A DNA stretch of 64,000 nt from assembly GCF_947492815.1 (NCBI RefSeq), contig NZ_CANLOB010000012.1, forward strand, positions 62,001 through 126,000, in the 5' to 3' direction. Made by a program: the position numbers and the translations under genes. Positions 9,036-19,026 of this stretch are shown here, one piece after another. The notes below the pieces were generated by a model. That model saw only the letters and a list, made by a program, of their open reading frames with translations, made no database searches and was not told the DNA's origin. This DNA is from an uncultured Dokdonia sp. (GTDB lineage Bacteria > Bacteroidota > Bacteroidia > Flavobacteriales > Flavobacteriaceae). Each line of letters starts with the position of its first letter. Positions within the stretch are counted from its first letter, which is position 1.

Positions 9036-11096
9036 ATGAAAGCGAACAACGATTCTCAAACGTATGCGATATTTTTCTCTAATCTGGAAGAATCTTCTGA
9101 AATTAAACGAATTGCATTACTCAAAAAATTCACTGCTGATGGTTTGAGCTCTACTATCGAAGTTCAGGAAGACTTTATTTTTGAACAATCACATTTCCTT
9201 TCTGCAATTATCATTGTAAAGGCTTCAAATAAAGAAGTAATCGAAGAATCACTAAAGCCATGTATAGGAACATTCAGCTATAAAGTAACAGCGATCACTT
9301 CATATCAAAAGGATTCTTCTATTGCATTTGCTAATCAATGTGTAGCTATTGGAGGAAAAGATCTTACTGAAATAAGCATACCAGATCATATAGCTGTTAG
9401 GGTAAAAGCGAAAATAGACTTACCAGAAGACAGTCCATATAGCTGTCTATTTCTTCTACAAGTGGATGCCATACACAAGGCGCATGAGTTTGCTACTGCA
9501 CTAAATGTTGATAATGCCATGCATATAAATGAAGTCACACATATGACTGACTACTTTGAGTATATATCAAATAAAAAAGAAGAAAGTAGCTATCCACAAA
9601 TTGTCAACCAAATTGACAATCGATCTACTACTTCAACTACCATAGAAAATAAAGGAAGTGCTGCATATTATGCAGATGTAGCAAGTCCCGTTGAATATAT
9701 AAATTTAGTCTCTGATAGACATCCTATTGCTTCTGGAAGCAAAGTCCCTAGCCGAGGAAAAAATTATTTTTGGAAATCCCTTTCTGGAAAAATTGAGTAT
9801 AAAATAGGTAAACGTAGAGGTCAAGGGCAATTCGCAAATGTTTATTATTCACCAGCCAGTATTGATACAAATTGTCCTTTTCCTGTGGCCAGTGAATCTA
9901 TCTATGCAAATGAAAATCTTGAATTTAATCTCAACACTAAAGATAATTTTCATATAACTTCTGATTTTTACACAAAATTACATGGCATACTTAACACCAA
10001 AAATTATGATGATCATTGGCCTGAAGAAAATTATGAAGAGGGAAGTGATAGATACTTAGTCTATGCATATATTCTAGAGCAGTTAAAAATTAGAGGTTAT
10101 AAACTCCCTCCAAACCAAGGAACATTAAAAGCTGACTTGATATCACAAATAACCTATCCTCAAGATCAATCTTTTTCTGAAGATGCATTTAAAGAAGTAA
10201 GTGATCATTTAAGAACTGAATGTGATTATTTTGAGGAATCTGCTAAGTGGTACGGACCTAAAGGTATTATGTCTGCAATCACAGAGACTATTGCAGAGGT
10301 TTCTACAGATGATCTTATTGCAGCAGCAGGTTATATGAGCGTACCTCCTGAAACTTCCAAACTAACACTTTTTCTAGAGGTCATATTTAAGGAGATAACT
10401 TCAATCATTAGTGTAATTCCTGATATTGGATCTCCAATAGCAGGCGTCATTAGTGCTGGTATGTCTACCATTACAGAAATTCTAAAAATGAGAGATGAAA
10501 GCACTTCCATCGAAGCGAGCATCGCTGATATGGCACTTAAGTTGACAGACTATTTAGCGATTCTAAAAGAAGCTCAGGATATAAATTATAAAGAGATTAA
10601 TGGGAACTGGGGGAAATTAAAACGTTTTGCTCTTTTTTCAATAAATAAAGAAATAACAGCTGATCATTTAGGTGTTACTTTCTCTAAACAAGGGTCTATT
10701 GCTCCAGAGAGTTTTGTAAAAGGTCTTGCCAAAGCTTGGAGAATTATTATTTACAAAAATTTGTTCCAAACAATCCACAAGGCTGGTTGTACAATGAACA
10801 CAACTAAAACGATTCCTGCGCCCAACCCTTTTAATCCTTCCAAAAATCAATATTCGTTTACATATTATCTCAAAGGTTCGTTTAGTTCTGTATCCGATAA
10901 AGTAGTAGATGGATACATTACATTTACTTGTTCTTCTAATGCTCCAAAAGAAGCACTTCATGATCTTTTTAGTCCAGATAGACTTGACCAAGATCCTATC
11001 CCATTTTTCTTTGGATTAAATGGATGGCCAAAAGTAAAACCCTATTTCTATAACTCAGATAACGGAGATCCAATTATAAAGAGAATATTCATCTAA
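9036..11096 (+). CDS. large hypothetical protein, no recognised family
   Basis: ORF with ATG at 9036 (MKANNDSQTYAIFFSNLEESS); the ORF-track start at 9000 is TTG. Contains a long hydrophobic/amphipathic helical segment. Confidence 0.75.
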   Translation: MKANNDSQTYAIFFSNLEESSEIKRIALLKKFTADGLSSTIEVQEDFIFEQSHFLSAIIIVKASNKEVIEESLKPCIGTFSYKVTAITSYQKDSSIAFANQCVAIGGKDLTEISIPDHIAVRVKAKIDLPEDSPYSCLFLLQVDAIHKAHEFATALNVDNAMHINEVTHMTDYFEYISNKKEESSYPQIVNQIDNRSTTSTTIENKGSAAYYADVASPVEYINLVSDRHPIASGSKVPSRGKNYFWKSLSGKIEYKIGKRRGQGQFANVYYSPASIDTNCPFPVASESIYANENLEFNLNTKDNFHITSDFYTKLHGILNTKNYDDHWPEENYEEGSDRYLVYAYILEQLKIRGYKLPPNQGTLKADLISQITYPQDQSFSEDAFKEVSDHLRTECDYFEESAKWYGPKGIMSAITETIAEVSTDDLIAAAGYMSVPPETSKLTLFLEVIFKEITSIISVIPDIGSPIAGVISAGMSTITEILKMRDESTSIEASIADMALKLTDYLAILKEAQDINYKEINGNWGKLKRFALFSINKEITADHLGVTFSKQGSIAPESFVKGLAKAWRIIIYKNLFQTIHKAGCTMNTTKTIPAPNPFNPSKNQYSFTYYLKGSFSSVSDKVVDGYITFTCSSNAPKEALHDLFSPDRLDQDPIPFFFGLNGWPKVKPYFYNSDNGDPIIKRIFI

Positions 11097-11442
11097 TATA
11101 TGTTGAATAGAAAAAGACATACTCCATTTTGGTATAGGTACATGATCAAATTCTGAAATAGAAACTCTCATTAATTCATTACAAAAATCATCTTAGAAAA
11201 TAATGATTTTATGAGAATTTATAAATCAAAATATAAATAAATATGCTTTTCAAAATGATGATAAACGTGGTTTTTGGTAAAAAACAGGAATTCACATTAA
11301 AATAGAACAACCAACAAATCTTTATACAAAACCCAGTAGCATTTTTCGCGAAAGCGAAATGATTTTACTACCTTTCCATATGAAAACTATCAAAAACCAA
11401 TCTACTCATATTTGTAATCCTGTTCAATCTATCACAATGTAA

Positions 11443-11802
11443 ATGGAATTAATACTAATTATCTTAACGGGATGTATCGCTGTAAGTATTTTTGATTCAT
11501 TAGGTGCTATCTTATCAAGGGTTTTAAAATTTAAATATATATGGTTAACATTTGGCTCAATTATAATTTATGGCATCGTTGCTTTTTATGCTGCAAAATC
11601 TAATGGTCTCTTGATTGGAGTTATTGCCAGTGGTATTATTGGAATTTTTGATGCTACAGTAGGTATGTTGATTTCAAAAAAACTTAATGCAAATATTCCT
11701 AAAGAAGATATCGCAAATATGAGTATTACTCCTAAATTAGTTTTTTCAATAGCTGTCACTGCTTCAGTTATAGGATTAATTACAATTCTCTTGTTTAATT
11801 AA
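11443..11802 (+). CDS. small integral membrane protein
   Basis: Four predicted TM segments. Confidence 0.65.
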   Translation: MELILIILTGCIAVSIFDSLGAILSRVLKFKYIWLTFGSIIIYGIVAFYAAKSNGLLIGVIASGIIGIFDATVGMLISKKLNANIPKEDIANMSITPKLVFSIAVTASVIGLITILLFN

Positions 11803-11854
11803 TTTACTGAATAATAGTAGCTACAATAATAACTACTCTTAAAAGAATATAGTG

Positions 11855-14152
11855 CTATCCTAATCGCTGTAATTCGTCATTTTGATGTATTGATAAATTA
11901 TAAATAATTATTTTTTTGAACTTATCAATATCATACGGCTTTAGGATAATATCATTCATCCCAGCGTTAAAAATTTGAGCTTTTTGATCTTCTATCTCAA
12001 CAGCTGTTAAAGCAATAATAGGAATTGATTTATTAAATTGTCGAATTTCTATAGTAGCATCAAATCCATTTTTAATAGGCATATTAATATCCATTAAAAT
12101 TAAATCAAATATGTTTTCTTTTACAAGGGCTACTGCCTCTTCTCCATTTTGCGCAATAGTACACATCACATCTTCATTTTCAAGAATCTTTTTTGTGACT
12201 ATCTGATTTATTCTATTATCCTCTACTACAAGAATTTTTTTCTTAACGAGTTGTTTAAAACTTAAAATAGAAGTAGGCTTAATGGTATGTAACTCATTAG
12301 AGATTGTAATATCCAAACAAAATGTAAATGTTGTTCCTTTTCCTAATTCACTCTCTACAAAAATTTCACCTCCAGCTTGTTCTACCAGTTTTTTAACAAT
12401 AGGTAATCCTAAGCCAGTACCTTGGTACATAGAAGACATGGGATCTATCTGTGTAAATTCGTTAAAAATCTGATGCAGTTTATGTTTTTCAATACCTGGT
12501 CCAGTATCACTCACTGTAAATTGAATCTTAGCTTTTTGAGAAGACTGTTCTACATTTTTAATTGTTACTATTATTTTACCTTTTTCAGTAAATTTAAAAG
12601 CATTTCCTACTAAATTCATTAAAATCTGAGATAGTCGTACAGGGGCACCAAATAATAAAGAAGGAACATCTTTATCTATTTGAATTTGAATTTCATTTTG
12701 ATTCTGTAACCTTACATATTCAAAAGAAGACACAATCGTAGAGGTAAGTTCTCTTACATCAAAGGTAGTCTCATCTTCAGTAAAACTATTGTTTTCTATT
12801 TTATTAAGATGTAATAAATCATTTACTAAAGCTAACAGGTAATTTGCAGAAAATTTTAATGACTTCAGGTCTTTCTCATGTTTCTTTAAGTCATTATTTT
12901 CAAGCAAAATAGAACTTAAACCTACGACTCCATATAAGGGCGTCCGTAACTCATGACTGACCGTTGCAAAAAATTTTGATTTTACTTTGGCAAGTTCGTC
13001 ACTCTGTTTTTTTGCAGCCAAATATTCTACATTTTTATCTTTTAGGTCTGTAATAAGTTCCTTTCGGTCCAGATTAGATTTATATGTCTGCGCAAAAATG
13101 ATACAGATAAAAATTAGAATGGCTAGTATCACAAAAATTAATAAGGTTTTACTATCTGCTTGCTCTTCTAATAATTCTTTTTCTAATTCTTTAGATTTGA
13201 TCTGATCTTTAAAACGTTCGGCATTTAATTTTGCTGTTGCAGATTCAATAATATTTTTATTATCATCTTTATCTTTCTCTATTTCATACATTTCTAATTT
13301 TTTATCAATCTCATAAACCCCTTTATAATCCTCTTTCATTGCTAAGGCTTCTTTGTATCCTGTATACCCTTCAATCAATGCTTCTTTAAATTCATTAGCA
13401 GGAGAAAGAGCTATAGTTTGCTTAAAATTTTCTATAGCTTCATCTGGTTTATTTAATAAAAGAAGCATTCTTCCTTTATTATGAAGGTGACTCGCTTTAA
13501 AATGAGGAGGATTATTAAGACGATTTAGATAGATTTCTGTTTTATCTATATGATAAGCGCTATTTTTTGCATCTTTTACTTCATTGTAAGCTCTTGACAG
13601 ATTATGATGTAAAATAAATAGCCGCGTTGTGTCGTTTAAGCGTGATGCAATTTCAATACTTTCTAAGTAAGTACTTATCGTTTTACGTTGATAACCTTCC
13701 ATAGAATAATAGAGGTTTGCAAGGTTACCTTTTGATGCTAAAATAAGTGAACTATCCTTCTCTTTTTCTGCTTCATTTAATGAGTTAAGAAATAACTTCT
13801 TAGCTCTTACCGTATCCTTAACAGCTAGTAATGTATTACCTATAACAGATCTCACTTTATGTATGTGCGATTTATCATCACTTTTCGCTGCTAGAGATAA
13901 TCCTTTTTCACTATAAATTAAAATGGGAGCATAATTCAAATTATAATGCTCTTCTGTCATCCAGTCAATCATTACTTTAACATGCGTAGTCACCTCAATA
14001 TTAGTAGAATCTATTGAGATTTCAGGTAATTTATCTATGATAGAGTTTATGGAATTTGAAGAAATATCAAAATCAATACTTTGTTCTTGACTAAAAGAAA
14101 ATAGACTACAGAAAATAGCTATCAAAAACAGCGCTTTATTTAAGAGCTTCAT
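11855..14152 (-). CDS. TPR-containing hybrid sensor histidine kinase with C-terminal receiver domain
   Basis: TPR-like N-terminus, TM segment, ATVSHELRTPL H-box, NLVGNAFKFTEKG N-box, GTGLGLPIVKKL, receiver KILVVEDNRINQ...DLILMDINMP. Start taken as ATG at 14152 (MKLLNKALFLIAIFCSLFSFSQ). Confidence 0.9.
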   Translation of the reverse strand: MKLLNKALFLIAIFCSLFSFSQEQSIDFDISSNSINSIIDKLPEISIDSTNIEVTTHVKVMIDWMTEEHYNLNYAPILIYSEKGLSLAAKSDDKSHIHKVRSVIGNTLLAVKDTVRAKKLFLNSLNEAEKEKDSSLILASKGNLANLYYSMEGYQRKTISTYLESIEIASRLNDTTRLFILHHNLSRAYNEVKDAKNSAYHIDKTEIYLNRLNNPPHFKASHLHNKGRMLLLLNKPDEAIENFKQTIALSPANEFKEALIEGYTGYKEALAMKEDYKGVYEIDKKLEMYEIEKDKDDNKNIIESATAKLNAERFKDQIKSKELEKELLEEQADSKTLLIFVILAILIFICIIFAQTYKSNLDRKELITDLKDKNVEYLAAKKQSDELAKVKSKFFATVSHELRTPLYGVVGLSSILLENNDLKKHEKDLKSLKFSANYLLALVNDLLHLNKIENNSFTEDETTFDVRELTSTIVSSFEYVRLQNQNEIQIQIDKDVPSLLFGAPVRLSQILMNLVGNAFKFTEKGKIIVTIKNVEQSSQKAKIQFTVSDTGPGIEKHKLHQIFNEFTQIDPMSSMYQGTGLGLPIVKKLVEQAGGEIFVESELGKGTTFTFCLDITISNELHTIKPTSILSFKQLVKKKILVVEDNRINQIVTKKILENEDVMCTIAQNGEEAVALVKENIFDLILMDINMPIKNGFDATIEIRQFNKSIPIIALTAVEIEDQKAQIFNAGMNDIILKPYDIDKFKKIIIYNLSIHQNDELQRLG

Positions 14153-14393
14153 ATCAATTATAAATAATTTAGGGAATATAATATTATTTATACAAAAAAA
14201 AAAGCAATATATCGTCACTATTATGTTTTTAATCGACATAACCAACCAATCAAGTTAGTAAATGTTAAAAAAAAGAGACTCATTCAACTATCTATTTGAT
14301 ATGCGTCTTACAGACTTTACAAAATCGTGTCTCACTAAAAAACTGTATCTAAAAACCTATAAACTAACATATTCTAAAAAAATATTCTCTATA

Positions 14394-14413
14394 TACGCTT
14401 TCGCGAAAGCGTA
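14394..14413. repeat. interspersed palindrome TACGCTTTCGCGAAAGCGTA
   Basis: Perfect 20-bp palindrome; same 20-mer again at 44271-44290. Confidence 0.95.
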
Positions 14414-14636
14414 CTCAGAAAACATACCATATAGTAGAAACCTTCATGACGCCTTTTAGAGTTTGAGGAAAAGAATAGTGATTTTGTAGTAACGCTATTA
14501 CGCAAAGGGTATCGTTTATATCACGTTAGTAAAAACATTTTATATACTATACAAGTCCGTTTTCTTTTTATATTTTAGATGTCTATCTGCTATTGATCAT
14601 AATTCGTATTAAATAGCTGAAAATTAAACGTGCATA

Positions 14637-15635
14637 ATGACTGAAAATAAAGTAATCGATCATATTAAAAGAATAACTTCTACATTGCTAAAGGAACCAT
14701 TACAACACGATGAAGTGGTAAAAAACATTAATGAAATTCATTCTCATTTTAAGCAAATTACAGAGATTACGGGATACGATACTAACATTGAGCATTTAGC
14801 TGCTATTCCTACTGCAAAAGGAAGTGCACTTGGACTAAACTATGCCGCACAATGTTTGGTAGATTACAAACGAACTGTAAAATTCTTAAAAGGTATTATT
14901 GCTGCTATCAAAGAAAAACAAGCAAAACATCCAGGTGAATTGATACAGATATTTTACGCTGGATGTGGTCCATATGCAACCCTTTTTACCTTAACAGCAC
15001 CTCATTTTACGCCTGAAGAAGTACAATTTACATTGTTAGAAATTAATGAAAATTCAGTTGATGTTGCCAAAAAATTAATCCATTCACTAGAATTAGATAA
15101 CTACGTTCAGGAGTTTTATGTAGCAGATGCCGTGACTTTTAAAATTCCGAATCCTACTACATTTCATATGGTGATTAGTGAAACCTTAGATGCTTTATTG
15201 TATAGAGAGTGCTATGTCCCTATTGTATTCAATTTGTTATCTCAAGTACGTAAAGATGTCACGCTCATTCCAGAAAATGTAGTCATAGAAATGTCTTTAA
15301 TAAAGGATATTAAAGAAGATCAAAGCTTTAAAGAAAAAAGGATAGAAACAGTCTTAGATGTTCGTAATACGATCACGCATCATGGTGACCATCAACTTAT
15401 GCCTGCTCAATTACCTGATAAAGAAATTGATTTAAGTGTATTAGATATAGATACCTATGAAGGTATATTATTAGACACCAAAGTTCATGTGTATCATGAT
15501 ATTTGGTTAGATAGAAATGAATCCTCATTAACGCTACCGCTTAATATTGCACTAAACAAACCCGTTCTAAGCAAGTCAGCTATTTTTACCTATTATTTAG
15601 AACCCGAAATTGAATTAAAATGTACGTTTCAATAA
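14637..15635 (+). CDS. class I SAM-dependent methyltransferase-like protein (possibly PRMT-like)
   Basis: IFYAGCGPYATLFTL motif I, VQFTLLEINENSVDVAKKL, VISETLDALLYRE. Confidence 0.65.
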   Translation: MTENKVIDHIKRITSTLLKEPLQHDEVVKNINEIHSHFKQITEITGYDTNIEHLAAIPTAKGSALGLNYAAQCLVDYKRTVKFLKGIIAAIKEKQAKHPGELIQIFYAGCGPYATLFTLTAPHFTPEEVQFTLLEINENSVDVAKKLIHSLELDNYVQEFYVADAVTFKIPNPTTFHMVISETLDALLYRECYVPIVFNLLSQVRKDVTLIPENVVIEMSLIKDIKEDQSFKEKRIETVLDVRNTITHHGDHQLMPAQLPDKEIDLSVLDIDTYEGILLDTKVHVYHDIWLDRNESSLTLPLNIALNKPVLSKSAIFTYYLEPEIELKCTFQ

Positions 15636-15768
15636 ACGATTAATGTGTCTATTGTTGTTTATGTAAAAACGTTGCTATCAATGCAAGATTGGGATTTAAT
15701 AGATGAAAATTTAAAGAATACTACGTAGAAATAAATTGTATAGGTAACTAACTTCTGTATAAAATATT

Positions 15769-16296
15769 ATGTGCCAATTTGATGAAAATTTTGTGCTATG
15801 TACATGTTCAAATGATCTATCTGAAAAAGATATCGACTGGAAATTAAGAAGGCGTATCCCTAACACAAGTAATTTAGAAACATGGTTATTAAATAACCCT
15901 CCTATAGAATTACTTAGCAGTATAGGTGGTATGATGTATATTCCTGATAAATTTAAAACAATAACTCCAGACGTAATAGATTACCATTATATACAATTAG
16001 AATCTGTGTTTGATAGCTTTTATGAAAATGAAAAAAAATTGAATAAATTAAGAAACCAGAAAAAAATTGAATACAAAAACACAAGTTTTTCTATTCAATT
16101 AGAATTAAATAGGAAAAATTGCTTTGATAAAGTCATTCCTATAAAAGAAATGGATACGTTAACTATTAGGTTGGATAAAGAGTTGAATGTATGGGCTAAC
16201 TTTATGTACAAGAAGTCAAAATGGTTTGTAACTCATATATTATCAAGTGATGAGGATCATGATGAAATTTCAAAAGGAATCGTCAAAAAAATCTAA
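15769..16296 (+). CDS. hypothetical protein with Cys-containing N-terminus
   Basis: MCQFDENFVLCTCSNDLSEKDIDWKLRRRIP; complete ORF. Confidence 0.6.
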   Translation: MCQFDENFVLCTCSNDLSEKDIDWKLRRRIPNTSNLETWLLNNPPIELLSSIGGMMYIPDKFKTITPDVIDYHYIQLESVFDSFYENEKKLNKLRNQKKIEYKNTSFSIQLELNRKNCFDKVIPIKEMDTLTIRLDKELNVWANFMYKKSKWFVTHILSSDEDHDEISKGIVKKI

Positions 16297-16318
16297 CCAT
16301 TTCGAATAGGTCAGAATC

Positions 16319-17122
16319 CTAATACTCCCACTGTCGCTTTTTATTGAGTTCTTCTTCTTTTTCTAGCTCTTCTAATGGAATTACTTTTAAGAATGATGGA
16401 TGTTGCTCTATCGCATATTCTAGCTGTTCTACAATCTTTTCTACAGAATCATTTTCATAATCAATTTCAAGAGGTTCTTTGATTTCAAATGATTGTAAGA
16501 TATTACGCTTTTTAATACGTAATCCCTTTTTGTCAAAACTACGCCTAAATCCATCTATCACGATAGGTACAACAACAGGTTTATATTGTTTTATAATATG
16601 TGCGGTTCCTTTTCGAATAGGCTTCCAAGGTTTTGTGGTTCCTTGCGGAAATGTAATAACCCAACCATCATCCAGCGCAATTCCTATGTTTTCGGTATCC
16701 TGAAAATTCACCTTACGATCTATTTCCTTTCCTTTTTCGCGCCATGTCCTACTCACGGTGATAGCACCAGCATACGCTAAGATACGAGGTAACAAACCAC
16801 TTTTCATCGTTTCACCCGCAGCAACATAATACAAATTCATTTTAGGATTCCAGAGATATCCAATATTCTTTATAGAATCGTCACGACCACTTAAACTCGC
16901 ATTAAAAACATGAAACATAGACACCACATCTGCAAAATACGTTTGGTGATTAGAAACAAATAGGACATTAGTCTCTTGTAAGTTTCTGAGTATCTCAGAA
17001 CCTTCAATTTGCAATTCATTAAAACCTCGGTAACGTCTATGAGTCATCGCGCCAGCAATGCGAATCAACCATTTTTTTAAGAAAAGTATATGTCCGAAGG
17101 GATTCGTTTTAAATAGACCCAT
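16319..17122 (-). CDS. PlsC-like 1-acyl-glycerol-3-phosphate acyltransferase
   Basis: VSNHQTYFADV (HxxxxD-like) and FPQGTTKPWKPIRKGTAHI. Start taken at 17122 (MGLFKTNPFGHILFLKKW). Confidence 0.8.
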   Translation of the reverse strand: MGLFKTNPFGHILFLKKWLIRIAGAMTHRRYRGFNELQIEGSEILRNLQETNVLFVSNHQTYFADVVSMFHVFNASLSGRDDSIKNIGYLWNPKMNLYYVAAGETMKSGLLPRILAYAGAITVSRTWREKGKEIDRKVNFQDTENIGIALDDGWVITFPQGTTKPWKPIRKGTAHIIKQYKPVVVPIVIDGFRRSFDKKGLRIKKRNILQSFEIKEPLEIDYENDSVEKIVEQLEYAIEQHPSFLKVIPLEELEKEEELNKKRQWEY

Positions 17123-17180
17123 GTAGTAATTTAAATATTGTACTGTCGTAAAAACAGAACTGTAAATATACAAAACCTTC

Positions 17181-17825
17181 CTATTTCTGCCCAGAAAGTA
17201 ACAATACCTTTACTTCGCTGAGCATCATTGCAGTAGCTCCCCATACAATATGATCGTTTAATAAAAAGGCAGGCACATCAATATCATCCATATATGAAGT
17301 AGACATTTTCTTAGAAATCACAGCTTCATCAGCTAAAAAATCTGCAATAGAAACTTCAATAAGCCCTTCTACCTCTTCTTCCTGAGGGATAAACGTTAAC
17401 GGAGTATCACTATACCCTAAAAATGGATATACACAAAAATTACTCGGTGGGATATACGTCACACTCATCTCTTTTACCACGGTAATCTGATCTCTAGTAA
17501 TTCCAATTTCTTCGGCAGTTTCACGCAAAGCGGTATCCAACATATTCGTATCCTCCTCCTCTACTTTTCCTCCTGGAAAGCCTACTTGATTAGAATGCAC
17601 ACCTTTATACGTTTTTCTAAGTATTAAAATCATCTTTGCTATACCTTCTTGATCTGGATAGAATAGTACCATCACTCCAGCTTTACGAGGATTCATTTTT
17701 GCAACATCCAAATCACTAAATTCTTTTACACGCTCCATAGGTGCCATCATAAACTGTGCTTTTTTACCTGGCAACGGCAAATTGCTTATTTTTGAAAGTA
17801 ATCGTAAACACGTATCAAATTTCAT
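17181..17825 (-). CDS. NUDIX hydrolase (CoA pyrophosphatase-like)
   Basis: Nudix box GFPGGKVEEEDTNMLDTALRETAEEIGI. Confidence 0.92.
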   Translation of the reverse strand: MKFDTCLRLLSKISNLPLPGKKAQFMMAPMERVKEFSDLDVAKMNPRKAGVMVLFYPDQEGIAKMILILRKTYKGVHSNQVGFPGGKVEEEDTNMLDTALRETAEEIGITRDQITVVKEMSVTYIPPSNFCVYPFLGYSDTPLTFIPQEEEVEGLIEVSIADFLADEAVISKKMSTSYMDDIDVPAFLLNDHIVWGATAMMLSEVKVLLLSGQK

Positions 17826-17827
17826 GT

Positions 17828-18541
17828 ATGTATAGGTCTATTATTCTTTTAGTACTATTAGCTGTTTTCTTAGGATGTCAAGATACTAAATCTACCAAAA
17901 AAGAGGTACCTAAAACCTCGGTTATTAAAGATACTCTCTCCCAAAAAGAAAAACCTGAGGTAGAAGCCCCTAAAGGAACTCCAGAAAACCCAATGATTGC
18001 CTCACAAGCCGAATTAAAACCGTTCTTAAAAAAATACGGAGAAGAAAATCCAGAAACCAACGTGCGTATCAAAACACGTTTTGGAGATATTGAAGTAGAA
18101 CTTTATGAAGACACCCCTTTACACAGAGCCAATTTTATTATGCTCGTAAAGAATGCATACTTTAATACCACACAATTTCATAGAATTTCGCCCGATTTTG
18201 TAGTACAAGGCGGTAATAATGACACCAAAACAACCGCTCGTAATCGAAGAAGCATGGGCAACTACTTGTTACCTAATGAAGCTAAAAAGAAGTACCCTCA
18301 CGTAAGAGGTGCTTTTTCTGCAGCAAAATACAGTGATCAAAATGTAAGTAAAGCCTCTTCCCCGTTTGAGTTTTTTATTGTTCAGTCCAAACGTGGCGCA
18401 CATCACATAGATGGAGAACATACCGTTTTTGGGAGAGTCACCAAAGGCATGGACGTGATAGATGAGATGAATAAAGTAACTGTAGATGGCACCGAATGGC
18501 CAGAAGAAAATATTTACATGAAAATTGAGATTATTGAATAA
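17828..18541 (+). CDS. cyclophilin-type peptidyl-prolyl cis-trans isomerase, lipoprotein
   Basis: MYRSIILLVLLAVFLGCQD lipoprotein signal; TRFGDIEVELYEDTPLHRANFIMLVKNAYFNTTQFHRISPDFVVQGG. ATG at 17828. Confidence 0.93.
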   Translation: MYRSIILLVLLAVFLGCQDTKSTKKEVPKTSVIKDTLSQKEKPEVEAPKGTPENPMIASQAELKPFLKKYGEENPETNVRIKTRFGDIEVELYEDTPLHRANFIMLVKNAYFNTTQFHRISPDFVVQGGNNDTKTTARNRRSMGNYLLPNEAKKKYPHVRGAFSAAKYSDQNVSKASSPFEFFIVQSKRGAHHIDGEHTVFGRVTKGMDVIDEMNKVTVDGTEWPEENIYMKIEIIE

Positions 18542-18572
18542 TGAGCCTACACTTTCGCAAGTATACTTTTAT

Positions 18573-18992
18573 ATGATTCTTATCATATATACACTCCTTG
18601 GATTTATAGTACTGGTTACATCAGAAGATACTAAGGATGATAAACGATTTTATAACTTTCTGAAAATAAGTACAGGTATCGGAAGTGTAGGTATTCTTAT
18701 GGAAGTAACAGGATGGAATTATTTATGTCCTTTTCAATGTATTTTATTTACATTTTCTCCTTTCATAGCATTAGTTACGGTGAAGTTTATCACATATATT
18801 TTTATACATCTATATCGAAAAGAGCCCTATGCTATCTATAAAAACCAATTATCAGATGGAATTTGGGCAAAGAATAAAGGGCATTTAAAGCATAAAAGAT
18901 ATTACAACATATACTCAGCAGTACTATTAGTATTACCCATTCTGGTATTTGTATTTATATTTACGTTTTTAAGAGAAACTAGTTGTCCTTAA
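18573..18992 (+). CDS. hypothetical membrane protein
   Basis: ATG at 18573; three hydrophobic segments. Confidence 0.55.
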   Translation: MILIIYTLLGFIVLVTSEDTKDDKRFYNFLKISTGIGSVGILMEVTGWNYLCPFQCILFTFSPFIALVTVKFITYIFIHLYRKEPYAIYKNQLSDGIWAKNKGHLKHKRYYNIYSAVLLVLPILVFVFIFTFLRETSCP

Positions 18993-19026
18993 ATAATAAT
19001 AAGAGTAAACCGCTAAAGACTAAAAT

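Noticed and set aside
11341-11360. Possible prophage or insertion-sequence end around the non-coding stretch 11100-11440
   Set aside because: No transposase, integrase, tRNA or flanking direct repeat seen; only a half-copy of the dispersed palindrome.
14262-14459. Small + strand ORF containing YAFAKAYSENIPY
   Set aside because: The AFAKA comes from the dispersed palindrome; no signal, no start context, AT-rich spacer. Probably not a gene.
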